DNA from: Staphylococcus pseudintermedius
Lineage (GTDB): Bacteria; Bacillota; Bacilli; Staphylococcales; Staphylococcaceae
DNA: 64,000 nt
Assembly: GCF_001792775.2 (NCBI RefSeq)
Contig: NZ_MLGE02000003.1
Location: 179,044-243,043, forward strand
Direction: 5' to 3'
The number at the start of each line of letters is the position of its first letter. Positions within the stretch are counted from its first letter, which is position 1. Of this stretch, positions 21,054 to 30,483 are shown in pieces. Below the pieces are notes generated by a model. The model saw nothing but the letters and a program-made list of their open reading frames with translations. It did no database searches and was not told the origin of the DNA. The position numbers and the translations under genes were made by a program.

Positions 21054-21884
21054 TTAAAATTCTTCGTAAACAGCAGGATCTTGGTTCTTGCGTCGACCAT
21101 CAGCACGAGTCAATTGGTCAATCGCTTGTAAATCTTCATCTGTGATATGAAAGTCGAAAATGTCAAAGTTCTCAAGTTGGCGTTTTGATGATGTTGCTTT
21201 CGGTATCGGCATGACACCATTTTGAATATGCCATCTTAAAATGACTTGAGCGACTGTTTTGTCATATTTAGATGAAAGTTGTTTTAATGCAGGTTCTTCC
21301 ATCACACCATTGTCTCGACCTAATGGGCTCCACGCTTGTGTCAAAATGCCTTTCTCTTCATGATAGGCAATCATCTCTTTTTGGTTAAAATAAGGATGTA
21401 GCTCAATTTGGTTAATTGCTGGTAACACACCTGTTTCTTTTTCAAGTTGCTCGATATGTTCAGGTAGGAAATTACAAACACCGATATGTCTGACTAATCC
21501 AGATTTTTGTGCTGCGATCATTGCTTTCCATGCTTCTACAAATTTACCTTGTTTCGGATTAGGCCAATGAATTAAGTATAAATCAAGATAATCTAAACCG
21601 AGACGATATAATGATTCTTGAATCGTTTCATAAACATGCGCTTCACTTTGGTAACGTCCAGGTAATTTTGAAGTGACCCAAATGTCGTCTCGCTGCACGT
21701 GACTCTGTTGAATCGCTCTACCAACAGCACCTTCATTTTCATAATTATATGCGGTGTCTAATAAACGATAACCCAAATTCAGGGCATCCGTCATCGCATG
21801 CGCACCTTTTTTTCCATTTAATTTATACGTGCCGAAGCCTAATTGATCGATAAATTGTCCATCTTTCAAAGTAAACTGTTCCAT
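21054..21884 (-). CDS. Aldo/keto reductase
   Basis: A 276-residue NAD(P)H-dependent reductase with a TIM barrel. The catalytic tetrad is visible as Asp43 and Tyr48 (LLDTAYNYENE), Lys73 (WVTSKLPG) and His106 (YLIHWPNP). AAGGAGG lies just before the ATG at 21884, so the in-frame extension to 21908 is not used. It follows cymR by 40 bases on the same strand and may be co-transcribed with it. The substrate is unknown; it looks like the 2,5-diketo-gluconate reductase/glyoxal reductase group. Confidence 0.92.
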   Translation of the reverse strand: MEQFTLKDGQFIDQLGFGTYKLNGKKGAHAMTDALNLGYRLLDTAYNYENEGAVGRAIQQSHVQRDDIWVTSKLPGRYQSEAHVYETIQESLYRLGLDYLDLYLIHWPNPKQGKFVEAWKAMIAAQKSGLVRHIGVCNFLPEHIEQLEKETGVLPAINQIELHPYFNQKEMIAYHEEKGILTQAWSPLGRDNGVMEEPALKQLSSKYDKTVAQVILRWHIQNGVMPIPKATSSKRQLENFDIFDFHITDEDLQAIDQLTRADGRRKNQDPAVYEEF

Positions 21885-21924
21885 AATACCCTCCTTAAAT
21901 TCTAGCAAATTGCACCTAATGAGA

Positions 21925-22344
21925 TTAAATATAAAACATGTAGCCTTCTAAAGCATCTTTATCCTGATAGTCTGCGAGTGATTGTAATGTCGTTTGATCA
22001 AGTACCTCTCTCACCGCATTGCGCATACGTAACCATAATTGTTGTTGTCCAGGCGGTTCAGATTCCATACGTTCTACGATAGTCAATGGGCCTTCAAGTA
22101 AGCGGATAATATCACCCGCAGTAATTTCAGTCGCTGACATCTTTAATTCATACCCACCTTTTGCACCTCTCACACTTCTAATGAGACCTGCATTTCTAAG
22201 TGGGCCTACGAGTTGTTCTAAATAGAGATCACTTAAACCATTTTCTTCTGCGATCGTTTTCAATGACACACAACCAGTTCCGTGTCGTTTGGCTAGAGCG
22301 ATCATTAATGTTAAACCATATCTTCCTTTAGTGGATATTTTCAT
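21925..22344 (-). CDS. cymR: Cysteine metabolism repressor CymR (Rrf2 family)
   Basis: A 139-residue winged-helix regulator. The N-terminus MKISTKGRYGLTLMIALAK and the recognition region LSDLYLEQLVGPLRNAGLI, with RSVRGAKGGYEL in the wing, match CymR. The protein ends in GYMFYI as in S. aureus. CymR works with the cysteine synthase CysK to repress sulphur-uptake genes. It is divergent from rarA. It lacks the three-cysteine cluster of Fe-S Rrf2 proteins such as IscR. Confidence 0.93.
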   Translation of the reverse strand: MKISTKGRYGLTLMIALAKRHGTGCVSLKTIAEENGLSDLYLEQLVGPLRNAGLIRSVRGAKGGYELKMSATEITAGDIIRLLEGPLTIVERMESEPPGQQQLWLRMRNAVREVLDQTTLQSLADYQDKDALEGYMFYI

Positions 22345-22398
22345 TTTTACCTCACCTTACATCATCCGATTTATTTTTATTTTAGCATTTTTTATATT

Positions 22399-22428
22399 AA
22401 TATAATACCATTGTATATAAGAGTACAA
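22399..22428 (-). promoter_or_regulatory. Probable cymR promoter in the divergent cymR-rarA region
   Basis: TTGTAC (22428-22423) and TATATT (22404-22399) are 18 bases apart on the minus strand, about 50 bases before cymR. The very AT-rich 109-bp gap must also hold the rarA promoter on the plus strand; TTTATA and TATATA 17 bases apart are candidates that would overlap the cymR promoter. Confidence 0.45.
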
Positions 22429-22453
22429 AACTAATAACAATGGAGGGAAAACG

Positions 22454-23728
22454 ATGTTGACTGAACCACTCGCTTCTAGAATGCGTCCACGGAATATTGA
22501 TGAAGTCATTGGACAACAACATCTCGTTGGAGAAACAGGGATTATTCGTCGTATGGTCAATGCGAAAAGGTTGTCATCTATGATATTTTACGGTCCTCCA
22601 GGCATCGGAAAAACAAGTATTGCTCAAGCAATTGCAGGCAGTACTGCTTTCAAGTTTAGACAATTGAACGCTGTAACGAACACGAAAAAGGATATGCAAA
22701 TGATTGTCGATGAAGCGAAAATGTCAGGACAAGTCATTTTATTACTGGATGAAATTCATAGATTAGATAAAGCGAAACAGGATTTTTTATTACCTCATTT
22801 AGAAAACGGGAAGATTGTCCTTATCGGTGCAACAACTTCCAATCCATATCATGCAATTAACCCAGCGATTCGTTCAAGAGCTCAAATTTTTGAATTATTT
22901 CCGCTCGATAAAAATGATATTAAAGTCGCTTTAAACCATGCATTGGAAGATGAAGAAAGAGGTCTAAAGCAATTCGATGCTTCCATTGACGATGATGCGT
23001 TTGAATATTTTGCAACACAAAGCCAAGGTGACGTGCGGAGTGCTTTGAATGCTTTGGAGTTAGCTGTATTAAGTGCAAACAATCAACCCCCGCACATCAC
23101 ATTACAAGACGCGGAAGATTGTTTACAGCGTGGGGCGTTTTTAAGTGATAAAGATGGGGATATGCATTATGACGTCATGAGTGCCTTTCAAAAGTCTATT
23201 CGTGGGAGCGATGTCGATGCGGCACTTCACTATTTAGGACGTCTCATACAAGCAGGAGACCTTCCTACAATTGCGAGAAGGCTGCTTGTGATCAGTTATG
23301 AAGATATCGGTTTAGCTTCTCCAGGTGCCGGTCAACGGACATTAGCTGCAATCGAATCCGCTGAAAGGTTAGGGTTTCCAGAAGCACGTATCCCGCTTAG
23401 CCAAGCCGTAATCGAACTGTGCCTTTCTCCAAAATCCAATTCGGCTATCCGTTCTATTGATGCTGCTTTAAGTGATATTCGTAAAGGGCATGTCGGTCAA
23501 GTACCAGACTATTTAAAGGATGGGCATTATCAAGGCGCTAAAGCATTAGGACGTGCAATAGGCTATCAATATCCACACAATCATCCAAATGGCTTCGTAG
23601 CACAACAATATTTGCCTGACTTGCTGAAAAGTAAACAATATTACACACCTAAAGAGACATCTAAAGCTGAGCAACAATTTAAACAAGTATATGAAAATAT
23701 TAAACAGCAACAAAACGAATTGGCATAG
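22454..23728 (+). CDS. rarA: Replication-associated recombination protein RarA (MgsA)
   Basis: A 424-residue AAA+ ATPase related to clamp loaders and acting at stalled replication forks. The N-terminus carries MRPRNIDEVIGQQHL, Walker A GPPGIGKTS is at residues 47-55, Walker B is LLLDEIHRLDK, and the C-terminus has the MgsA domain with DGHYQGAKALGRAIGYQYPH. GGAGGG lies just before the ATG. It is a single-gene unit with a strong terminator. Confidence 0.95.
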   Translation: MLTEPLASRMRPRNIDEVIGQQHLVGETGIIRRMVNAKRLSSMIFYGPPGIGKTSIAQAIAGSTAFKFRQLNAVTNTKKDMQMIVDEAKMSGQVILLLDEIHRLDKAKQDFLLPHLENGKIVLIGATTSNPYHAINPAIRSRAQIFELFPLDKNDIKVALNHALEDEERGLKQFDASIDDDAFEYFATQSQGDVRSALNALELAVLSANNQPPHITLQDAEDCLQRGAFLSDKDGDMHYDVMSAFQKSIRGSDVDAALHYLGRLIQAGDLPTIARRLLVISYEDIGLASPGAGQRTLAAIESAERLGFPEARIPLSQAVIELCLSPKSNSAIRSIDAALSDIRKGHVGQVPDYLKDGHYQGAKALGRAIGYQYPHNHPNGFVAQQYLPDLLKSKQYYTPKETSKAEQQFKQVYENIKQQQNELA

Positions 23729-23815
23729 TGAGAAAAGAATATCGAAACAATTTTTTTAGTTCTGTGACACATTCATTACGAAACGACTATTTATATTTTT
23801 AGTAATCAAATACAA

Positions 23816-23866
23816 AACAGCCAATAAATGACATTATAAAAACTTCATTTATTGGCTGTTTTTTTT
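23816..23866 (+). terminator. Strong terminator after rarA
   Basis: A perfect 16-bp stem (23816-23831 with 23845-23860) is followed by eight T. The rest of the 306-bp gap up to the protease gene is very AT-rich and shows no other gene. Confidence 0.92.
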
Positions 23867-24034
23867 GATTTTAATTACATATGCTTCTTTCGCAGGGTTC
23901 ATTAATATGTTTTATAGTCATTTGATACCTTATTTCCAACTGTTCGAATTAAAAATCAATATATAAAATAATAATACTATTTGCATTTTATCTTTTTATA
24001 TGATAATTTATAATTACAAAAGGAGGTTTATAAA

Positions 24035-24784
24035 ATGAAAAAATCAAAGAAATGTTATTTAGCTTTAATTGTCGTATTATTTATCACTCTAGTAATGCCA
24101 AATGAAAATACCCCCTCTACTCCCGTCGCTTTTGCAGAAAAGGGCAATAGTTATATAATTAAAGATTCTGATCGCCCACCTCATAATGTTGTTGGTAAAT
24201 TGCTTGAAGGCAATGTTTATGGGACAGGTTTTGTAATTGGTGATAATACTGTACTGACAAATAAGCATGTGGCTAAAAAAATGAAAGTAAATAGCAGTGT
24301 GTTTAAACTAGGATTGAATGGTGGTAATCATGGAAAAAAATTATTAGGTGAATACATAGTCACTGGCATGAAATACCCTCCCAATGCGCATGATGATGTT
24401 GCTATTCTAACGGTTAGAAGCAAAAATGGAAGTTTACCATTGAGCAAAGTAGTCAAGCCTGCCAATATTGCTAATGCAAATTTTATTAATAAAGATTGGA
24501 TGAAAACAGAGCAAAATAATTTACATATTGCTGGCTATCCTGGAAATAGAAATACGAATATGATGTGGGGATCAAGTGGCCATTTGTTAGATTATGCATT
24601 TAAAAGTGATCGAATTTTTGTAGCCGATTTTGATGGGTATCGTGGTTCCTCAGGTTCTCCAGTGTTTGACAGTCAAAATCAAGTTATAGGCATACATAAC
24701 AGTGATTACGGTGCAGATAGTGGTCGTACCGGAGGCTTTTTATTCAAAGATGATTTATATGAATTTATAGTTAATAACAGATAA
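24035..24784 (+). CDS. Secreted V8/Spl-like trypsin-fold serine protease
   Basis: A 249-residue protein with a signal peptide: basic start, hydrophobic core at about 8-21 and a likely cut after AFA near residue 34. The catalytic triad of the glutamyl endopeptidase/Spl/exfoliative-toxin group is complete: His78 (VLTNKHVA), Asp121 (HDDVAILT) and Ser208 (YRGSSGSPVF). His221 in IGIHNSD corresponds to the histidine that helps V8 and exfoliative toxins recognise glutamate, so Glu specificity is possible but unproven. AGGAGG precedes the ATG by eight bases. The gene is visibly more AT-rich than its neighbours and stands alone between rarA and tcdA beside an IS relic, which suggests acquisition. The exact subgroup cannot be fixed from sequence reading alone. 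Confidence 0.9.
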   Translation: MKKSKKCYLALIVVLFITLVMPNENTPSTPVAFAEKGNSYIIKDSDRPPHNVVGKLLEGNVYGTGFVIGDNTVLTNKHVAKKMKVNSSVFKLGLNGGNHGKKLLGEYIVTGMKYPPNAHDDVAILTVRSKNGSLPLSKVVKPANIANANFINKDWMKTEQNNLHIAGYPGNRNTNMMWGSSGHLLDYAFKSDRIFVADFDGYRGSSGSPVFDSQNQVIGIHNSDYGADSGRTGGFLFKDDLYEFIVNNR

Positions 24785-24885
24785 CATCAAAAGATTTTGA
24801 GAATCAAAGCGCTAAGATATGACTTTCAATTCTCTTAATAAAAAGAAACTAGGACATAAGCTCTCAGTTCCTTCAAGAAAAAAGC

Positions 24886-24924
24886 CATTAAAATCCTTTT
24901 TTTAGAATTTAACGCCTTTTTTTG
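24886..24924. terminator. Imperfect T-flanked palindrome after the protease gene
   Basis: AAAAAAGCC and GCCTTTTTTT flank an imperfect inverted repeat (AAAAAAGCCATTAAAATC against GAATTTAACGCCTTTTTTT). It could stop transcription in either direction. Confidence 0.45.
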
Positions 24925-24929
24925 CTTAT

Positions 24930-25042
24930 AGTTCTTTGTCAACGTCAATGGGTGAGAACAAAAACGCATTAAGCAACATTATTGTGTTGTTTCGTGCGTT
25001 TTTTATATTCACTTACAAATACCTGGAAAGCATTAAAATAAC
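24930..25042 (-). mobile_element. Relic of an ISL3-family insertion sequence end
   Basis: This segment matches the IS end at 63567-63680 almost base for base at several stretches: GTTCTTTGTCAACGTC, AACGCATTAAGCAAC and TTTTTTATATTCACTTACA. On the minus strand it encodes the last residues of the same transposase (VFVSEYKKR, then TKQHNNVA and a stop, where the other copy has IKQQNSVA). A one-base deletion breaks the frame just before that, and homology then fades near 25042. Only about 110 bases remain, so the element is dead. Confidence 0.85.
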
Positions 25043-25068
25043 GGTCAGTGCATATGTCACCAACCGTT
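25040..25068 (-). terminator. Terminator after tcdA
   Basis: An 11-bp stem with G-U pairs (25040-25051 with 25058-25068) is followed on the minus strand by ATTTTAAT. It abuts the IS relic, so the relic inserted or survived just beyond the tcdA transcription unit. Confidence 0.6.
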
Positions 25069-25095
25069 AAAAATATACAGTCTAAAAAATCCATT

Positions 25096-25863
25096 TTATT
25101 TATCTTTAATACGTTGTACAGTAATATCTTTCAAAATGTTATTACATACATAGCTTGCACAAATTAAACCGACGACACTTGGCACATAAGCATTGGATGA
25201 TGGCGGCATTTGTGCTTTACGGTTTTTACCTTGCGCATCCCCAACTACCGCTTTCACATCCTCACGAATCACAATTGGGCTTTCACCTGAAAATACAACT
25301 GGAACCCCCTTTTTAATCCCTTTTTGCTTTAATTTATTTCGAATGATACGCGCGATAGGATCCGTATGTGTTTTTGAAATGTCAGCAATTTCAAATTGTG
25401 TTGGATCTGTTTTGTTCGCTGCACCCATACTAGAAATGATTTGAATGTCCCGCGCTAAACATTGTTCCATTAAGTGCACTTTATAAATAATAGTATCACT
25501 CGCATCAACAACATAATCGATATCATAATCTTCAAAAAGTTGTTCGTACGTTTCTTCCGTGTAAAACATATGTAATGGGGTCACTTTACAATCAGGGTTA
25601 ATTAAGCGAATACGTTCTTCCATCAAACTCACTTTACTTTGTCCTACTGTTGTCGTTAACGCATGCAATTGACGGTTTACATTTGTAATATCTACATCAT
25701 CTTTATCTATTAAAATAATATGCCCGATGTTCGTACGCGCTAAAGCTTCTGCAGCAAAAGAACCTACCCCACCGACACCTAATACAGCGACTGTTGTTTG
25801 TTTTAATTTGTTGAGCCCTTCTTGTCCGATTGCCAGTTCGTTACGAGAAAATTGATGTTTCAT
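25096..25863 (-). CDS. tcdA: tRNA threonylcarbamoyladenosine dehydratase TcdA
   Basis: A 255-residue E1-like protein that converts t6A at tRNA position 37 to its cyclic form. The nucleotide-binding motif VLGVGGVGSFAAEALART (residues about 28-45) and DKDDVDITNVNRQ are typical. The C-terminus PSVVGLICASYV matches the YgdL/TcdA group. The neighbouring 6S RNA and aspS follow the Bacillus order yrvM-bsrA-aspS, which supports the identity against other ThiF/MoeB-like proteins. Confidence 0.92.
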   Translation of the reverse strand: MKHQFSRNELAIGQEGLNKLKQTTVAVLGVGGVGSFAAEALARTNIGHIILIDKDDVDITNVNRQLHALTTTVGQSKVSLMEERIRLINPDCKVTPLHMFYTEETYEQLFEDYDIDYVVDASDTIIYKVHLMEQCLARDIQIISSMGAANKTDPTQFEIADISKTHTDPIARIIRNKLKQKGIKKGVPVVFSGESPIVIREDVKAVVGDAQGKNRKAQMPPSSNAYVPSVVGLICASYVCNNILKDITVQRIKDK

Positions 25864-25909
25864 ATTAAACTCCTTTAATTACAAATTCACATACCATTTT
25901 AAATAAGCA

Positions 25910-26145
25910 CATAAAAAATACGCAAGACACGAAGCCTTGCGTACCGATAGATCCGTTATGCCGTAGTTGTAAAGTGCTTGATCATTTTGGCCTGCTATAT
26001 ACAGGTGGGTGCCCTGTTTCTTGTTTTGCACGTCCTCCTAAAGAGGCGTGTGCGCTGCAAGAAAACCCATTGGGCTCCCTGATCAAAGAGTGTTAGGTCA
26101 AAATACATAAAGCGAACTTACGAACACTACAGATGACTATCTTAT
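25910..26145 (-). ncRNA. ssrS: 6S RNA
   Basis: The 345-bp gap between aspS and tcdA has no ORF but holds a transcription unit: a promoter (26152-26179), about 230 bases of structured sequence, and a terminator (ACGCAAGGC and GTCTTGCGT arms, 25920-25941, followed by ATTTTTTAT). The size and the place between aspS and the yrvM/tcdA homologue equal those of B. subtilis 6S-1 (bsrA). Stretches such as GGGCACCCACCTG and CGTGCAAAACAAG look like the conserved Firmicute 6S core. 6S RNA binds the housekeeping RNA polymerase in stationary phase. The assignment rests on position and pattern, not on a covariance search. Confidence 0.8.
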
Positions 26146-26151
26146 GAATTA

Positions 26152-26179
26152 ATCATATCACAATTTAATGATTATTCAA
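26152..26179 (-). promoter_or_regulatory. 6S RNA promoter
   Basis: TTGAAT (26179-26174) and TATGAT (26157-26152) are 16 bases apart on the minus strand, with the expected transcript start near 26145. Confidence 0.7.
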
Positions 26180-26208
26180 GAAAAAAGTTTGCACACTGTG
26201 TATTTAAA

Positions 26209-27975
26209 TTAATGTTTGATACGTAATGATAATTCGTCTAATTGTCTTTCTGATACCGGACTCGGTGCATCTGTCATTAAATCTGTCGCAGATGCTGTTT
26301 TAGGGAACGCAATCGTATCACGTAGGTTTGTACGGCCACTTAAAATCATGACGAAACGGTCTAAACCTAGAGCGATACCGCCATGTGGAGGCGCACCATA
26401 TTTAAACGCATCTAATAAGAAACCGAATTGTTCTTGCGCTGCTTCATCAGAGAATCCTAATGCTTTAAACATACGTTGTTGAAGTTCACCATCATGAATA
26501 CGAATCGATCCACCACCTAATTCGAAACCATTTAATACAAGGTCATAAGCTTGGGCTTGCGCTTGTTCAGGTGCTGTTTCTAATAAATCAATATCTTCTA
26601 CTTTAGGTGATGTGAATGGATGGTGTGCTGCAACGTAACGACGTGCTTCTTCATCGTATTCAAGTAATGGCCAATCTGTCACCCATAAGAAATTATATTG
26701 TTCTGGGTCAATGAGTCCACGTTCTTTTCCAAGTTTATTACGCAATGCACCTAAACTTTGGGCAACGACATCTTTAGAATCAGCAACAAATAAGACTAAG
26801 TCTCCTGCTTTAGCGCCTGTTAATGCTTGTAATTTCGTAACATGAGCGTCTTCAAAGAAACGAGCGATTGGACCGTTTAAACCATCTTCTACTACTTTCA
26901 CCCATGCTAAACCTTTGGCACCATAAATATTTACAAATTCTGTTAAACCGTCAATATCTTTACGTGTATAGTCAGCTGCAGCATTTTCAACAACGAGCGC
27001 TTTCACTTGACCACCACTTTCCACTGCACCTTTGAATACTTTGAAGTCCATAATTTGACCTAATTCTGAGACGTCTAACAACTCCATACCAAAACGTGTA
27101 TCAGGTTTATCTGTACCATAGCGTGACATTGCTTCAGTATACGTCATGCGTGGGAAGGCATCAGTCATCTCAATGCCTTTTACATCCGCTAGCACGTTTT
27201 TCACCATCGCCTCACCTAATTGCATCACGTCTTCTTGCTCAACAAAGCTCATCTCAATATCGATTTGCGTAAATTCAGGTTGGCGGTCAGCACGTAAGTC
27301 TTCATCACGGAAACATTTGACGATTTGGTAATATTTATCAAAACCACTGATCATTAACAGTTGTTTAAACAATTGTGGTGATTGTGGTAACGCATAAAAT
27401 TCACCGTCATGTACACGTGAAGGCACGAGATAGTCACGCGCACCCTCTGGCGTAGATTTTGTTAATACAGGCGTTTCAACATCATAGAAACCATCGCCGT
27501 CTAAAAATTGACGGATTGAACGTGTGATTTGGTGACGCATCTTAAAAGTTTGCGCTAATTTTTCACGACGTAAATCGAGGTAACGATATTTTAAACGGAT
27601 ATTTTCATCAACATTTAAATTTTCTTCATTAATTGAAAACGGTGGTGTTTCAGATTGATTAATTATTTCAATAGATTTCGCTTGAACTTCCACTTGTCCT
27701 GTTTTAATTTTAGGATTAATTGTTTCATCGTCTCTTTTTGTAACAGTCCCTGTAATTTCAACAACATATTCAGAGCGGATTCGTTCAGCGACTTCAAGCG
27801 CTTCTTTTGAAAAGGCTGGGTTGAATACGACTTGTACATAACCTTCTCTATCTCTTACGTCTACAAAGATAAGGCCACCTAAATCACGACGATTATGCAC
27901 CCACCCTTTCAACGTAACTTCTTGTTCTAATAATTCTTCTGTCACTGAACCACAGTATGTCGTGCGCTTTGCCAT
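26209..27975 (-). CDS. aspS: Aspartyl-tRNA synthetase
   Basis: A 588-residue class IIb synthetase. The N-terminal OB-fold anticodon-binding domain contains [21 protein letters not shown], the catalytic domain has motif 2 [18 protein letters not shown] and motif 3 [11 protein letters not shown], and the bacterial insertion domain lies between. Its ATG shares one base with the TAA of hisS (TAATG), so aspS is translated after hisS and lies under the same His T-box. Whether it charges only tRNA-Asp or also tRNA-Asn depends on GatCAB and cannot be read from this window. Confidence 0.97.
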   Translation of the reverse strand: MAKRTTYCGSVTEELLEQEVTLKGWVHNRRDLGGLIFVDVRDREGYVQVVFNPAFSKEALEVAERIRSEYVVEITGTVTKRDDETINPKIKTGQVEVQAKSIEIINQSETPPFSINEENLNVDENIRLKYRYLDLRREKLAQTFKMRHQITRSIRQFLDGDGFYDVETPVLTKSTPEGARDYLVPSRVHDGEFYALPQSPQLFKQLLMISGFDKYYQIVKCFRDEDLRADRQPEFTQIDIEMSFVEQEDVMQLGEAMVKNVLADVKGIEMTDAFPRMTYTEAMSRYGTDKPDTRFGMELLDVSELGQIMDFKVFKGAVESGGQVKALVVENAAADYTRKDIDGLTEFVNIYGAKGLAWVKVVEDGLNGPIARFFEDAHVTKLQALTGAKAGDLVLFVADSKDVVAQSLGALRNKLGKERGLIDPEQYNFLWVTDWPLLEYDEEARRYVAAHHPFTSPKVEDIDLLETAPEQAQAQAYDLVLNGFELGGGSIRIHDGELQQRMFKALGFSDEAAQEQFGFLLDAFKYGAPPHGGIALGLDRFVMILSGRTNLRDTIAFPKTASATDLMTDAPSPVSERQLDELSLRIKH

Positions 27976-29246
27976 TATTCTTTACCTCCATGAATATAAC
28001 TTTCTATTTCTTCAAATTTCATCGTTTGTGATTCACCTGTCGCCATATGTTTCACAGCGACTTCCCCGGCTTCAAGTTCTTGATCTCCAATCACAATCGT
28101 ATACGTTGCATTCAATCGATCTGCTTGTTTCATTTGACCTTTTAACTTGCGAGATAAATAATCTTTATCTACTGAAATGCCAGCGTGTCTGAGGCGATTA
28201 AGAAGTGTTACTGCGAAATCATCTGCTTTTTCTCCCATCGTTGCTACAAACAAATCAATGTGCTGCATTTGTGGGAATTCAATCCCTTCTTCTTCTAGTG
28301 CTAATAATAATCTTTCAATACTTAACGCAAAACCGATACCCGTTTCGCTTGGTCCATCTAACAATTCAAGCAAGCCATTGTAACGGCCACCACCACATAA
28401 AGTCGTAATCGCACCATCATAGGCTTCATTATCCATCATCAATTCAAATGCAGTGTGCGTGTAGTAATCCAAACCTCTTACTAATTTGGGATCCACTTCA
28501 TAAGGCACACCTAGACGATCTAAGTGTGATTTGACCGCTTCGAAATAATCTTTGGAGTAATCATTTAAAAAGTCAGTAATTGACGGAGCTGTTTGAATTT
28601 CAGGCTGATGACGATCCACTTTACAATCTAAAATACGCATAGGATTCGTTTTGATACGTTGTTGACAGTCCTTACAATAATTGTGAATCACTGGTTGGAA
28701 ATGTTCACGTAATGCATTTTGATAATCCACGCGTGACTCTGCATCCCCTACACTATTGATCACTAATTTTAATTTTTTCAAACCGAATGATTGATAAATG
28801 TGCATGACCATAGCTAGCACTTCTGCATCCATACTTGGGTTTTCAGCACCAATCGCTTCTACGCCAAATTGATTAAATTGACGGTAACGCCCCTTTTGTT
28901 TTCTTTCATAGCGAAACATTGGACCATTATAATACAATTTCACCGGCTGGTTCGGTAAGCCTTGCATTTTATTTTCAATATAGCTACGTACGACCGCAGC
29001 TGTTCCCTCAGGACGTAACGTAATACTACGATCACCTTTATCTTTGAACGTGTACATTTCCTTTTGTACAACATCGGTAGAGTCCCCCACACCGCGCGCA
29101 AATAAATCGGTACTTTCAAAAATAGGCGTTCTGATTTCTTGATAATTATAAACTTCCATCAATTTGTGCAATTGGTTTTCGATATAGCGCCACTTTGTCG
29201 TTTCTTCAGGTAAAATATCTTGTGTCCCACGTGGAATGTGAATCAT
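27975..29246 (-). CDS. hisS: Histidyl-tRNA synthetase
   Basis: A 423-residue class IIa synthetase. The start [13 protein letters not shown], motif 2 region [19 protein letters not shown] and the histidine-specific [14 protein letters not shown] with [11 protein letters not shown] are all present. It is the first gene of hisS-aspS and follows a T-box leader with a His specifier. The C-terminal anticodon-binding domain is complete. Confidence 0.97.
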   Translation of the reverse strand: MIHIPRGTQDILPEETTKWRYIENQLHKLMEVYNYQEIRTPIFESTDLFARGVGDSTDVVQKEMYTFKDKGDRSITLRPEGTAAVVRSYIENKMQGLPNQPVKLYYNGPMFRYERKQKGRYRQFNQFGVEAIGAENPSMDAEVLAMVMHIYQSFGLKKLKLVINSVGDAESRVDYQNALREHFQPVIHNYCKDCQQRIKTNPMRILDCKVDRHQPEIQTAPSITDFLNDYSKDYFEAVKSHLDRLGVPYEVDPKLVRGLDYYTHTAFELMMDNEAYDGAITTLCGGGRYNGLLELLDGPSETGIGFALSIERLLLALEEEGIEFPQMQHIDLFVATMGEKADDFAVTLLNRLRHAGISVDKDYLSRKLKGQMKQADRLNATYTIVIGDQELEAGEVAVKHMATGESQTMKFEEIESYIHGGKE

Positions 29247-29296
29247 CTTTATCGCTCCTTTTCATCTCTATTCTTAACTTCAGCCATTTGTGCGAA

Positions 29297-29568
29297 TAAA
29301 AAAATGCCCCCTGTATGCACTAAACATACAAGGGACGTACTTTATTATGCCGTGTTGCCACCCTAATTAAGAACAATCAAATAGAGACTGTTCTTCACTC
29401 TAGGCTCTTAACGCGAGCGACACGACCTTACTTTCATAAAGTACCTTTCCTTGTGTTCATCTCACTAAGCACGACGGTCTATCTTTCAGCCATTGGATAG
29501 ACTCTCTTCTGACATCGTTGGTTGCTTAGTTCATTCAAGAATACAAACGGTGTTAAATATAAAATTCA
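29297..29568 (-). ncRNA. T-box riboswitch (histidine) controlling hisS-aspS
   Basis: The leader carries AGGGTGGCAACACGG at 29364-29350, a common T-box variant, then a terminator of 12 pairs (29325-29336 with 29306-29317) ending in seven T. A candidate specifier CAC (His) lies at 29455-29453 in the context GAACACAAGG. Because aspS is downstream with no promoter of its own in view, histidine starvation should raise both synthetases. Confidence 0.9.
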
Positions 29569-29574
29569 TTGTTA

Positions 29575-29603
29575 ATCATACCTGTTTTTTCAATTAGTTT
29601 CAA
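29575..29603 (-). promoter_or_regulatory. hisS-aspS promoter
   Basis: TTGAAA (29603-29598) and TATGAT (29580-29575) are 17 bases apart on the minus strand. They lie just after the lytH stop codon at 29608 and give a transcript start near 29568. Confidence 0.75.
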
Positions 29604-29607
29604 GACA

Positions 29608-30483
29608 TTAACTTAAAAAATAACTTTCTAACCCGTCGACAATCGCTTGTTCAACGATTTGACGATGATTTTTGTCTTTCATCATCACGGTGTCAGTCGG
29701 GTTACTAATATAACCCAGTTCAAGTAACACTGCAGGCATTTCTGTTTGTCGTAACACTTGATAATTTTCTTGTCTCGTGCCTCTATTCGATAACATTGCT
29801 TTCTTTTGTATGCTTGCATTTAATGTTTGCGCGAGACCTTCTTGTTGCTCATGAAACCAATAGACAGTCGCACCATTGGCATTCGGTGTTTCTAGAGCAT
29901 CATTATGAATACTAATAAAAACATCACCTTTAAGATTACGGTCTTTTAATTTAACATATTCATCCGTTGAACGCGTCATTTTCACTTTTGCGCCCTTCTT
30001 TTCAAGCAACGATTTCAGTTCTAACCCTGTTTTCAATGTGATATCTTTTTCTAAAGTTTTGTCACCTTGTCGACTCGAAGCACCTTGATCGCTACCCCCA
30101 TGACCTGGATCAAGGACAATCGTTTTATCTCTCAATGGATTCGCATGTGGATTGACATCTGCGGGTATGTCGAGATTCGTATGCCATCCCGCAATCCATC
30201 CCTTTTGCTTGCCATTAGCTGAACGGACTTCAATCCATTTACCTTGCTTACCAATTTGAAGAAATTCATCGCCTTTATGCACTTGATACAGTACTGGATA
30301 CGCTGCGTTTGGACCTGTTCGTATTTCCGCGTCCTCGATTAAATTGATATGATCATCATCACTATGCCTCAACACAAAATATGACACGACAAGAATGCCC
30401 ACTAATGCAATCGTGAAGCACGCGCCATAAAAACGTTGCGGATGGATGCGTTTTTGTTTTAACCACTGATCAACCTTTTTCAT
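29608..30483 (-). CDS. lytH: Membrane-anchored cell-wall amidase LytH
   Basis: A 291-residue N-acetylmuramoyl-L-alanine amidase. A single transmembrane helix spans about residues 19-38, an SH3-like domain follows (about 45-105), and the Amidase_3 domain fills 118-290. Zinc ligands are visible as His128 (DPGHGGSD), Glu145 (TLEKD) and His193 (SIHND). In S. aureus LytH works with the membrane protein ActH to trim uncrosslinked peptidoglycan; actH is not in this window. The start overlaps the dtd stop by four bases (ATGA). Confidence 0.93.
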   Translation of the reverse strand: MKKVDQWLKQKRIHPQRFYGACFTIALVGILVVSYFVLRHSDDDHINLIEDAEIRTGPNAAYPVLYQVHKGDEFLQIGKQGKWIEVRSANGKQKGWIAGWHTNLDIPADVNPHANPLRDKTIVLDPGHGGSDQGASSRQGDKTLEKDITLKTGLELKSLLEKKGAKVKMTRSTDEYVKLKDRNLKGDVFISIHNDALETPNANGATVYWFHEQQEGLAQTLNASIQKKAMLSNRGTRQENYQVLRQTEMPAVLLELGYISNPTDTVMMKDKNHRQIVEQAIVDGLESYFLS

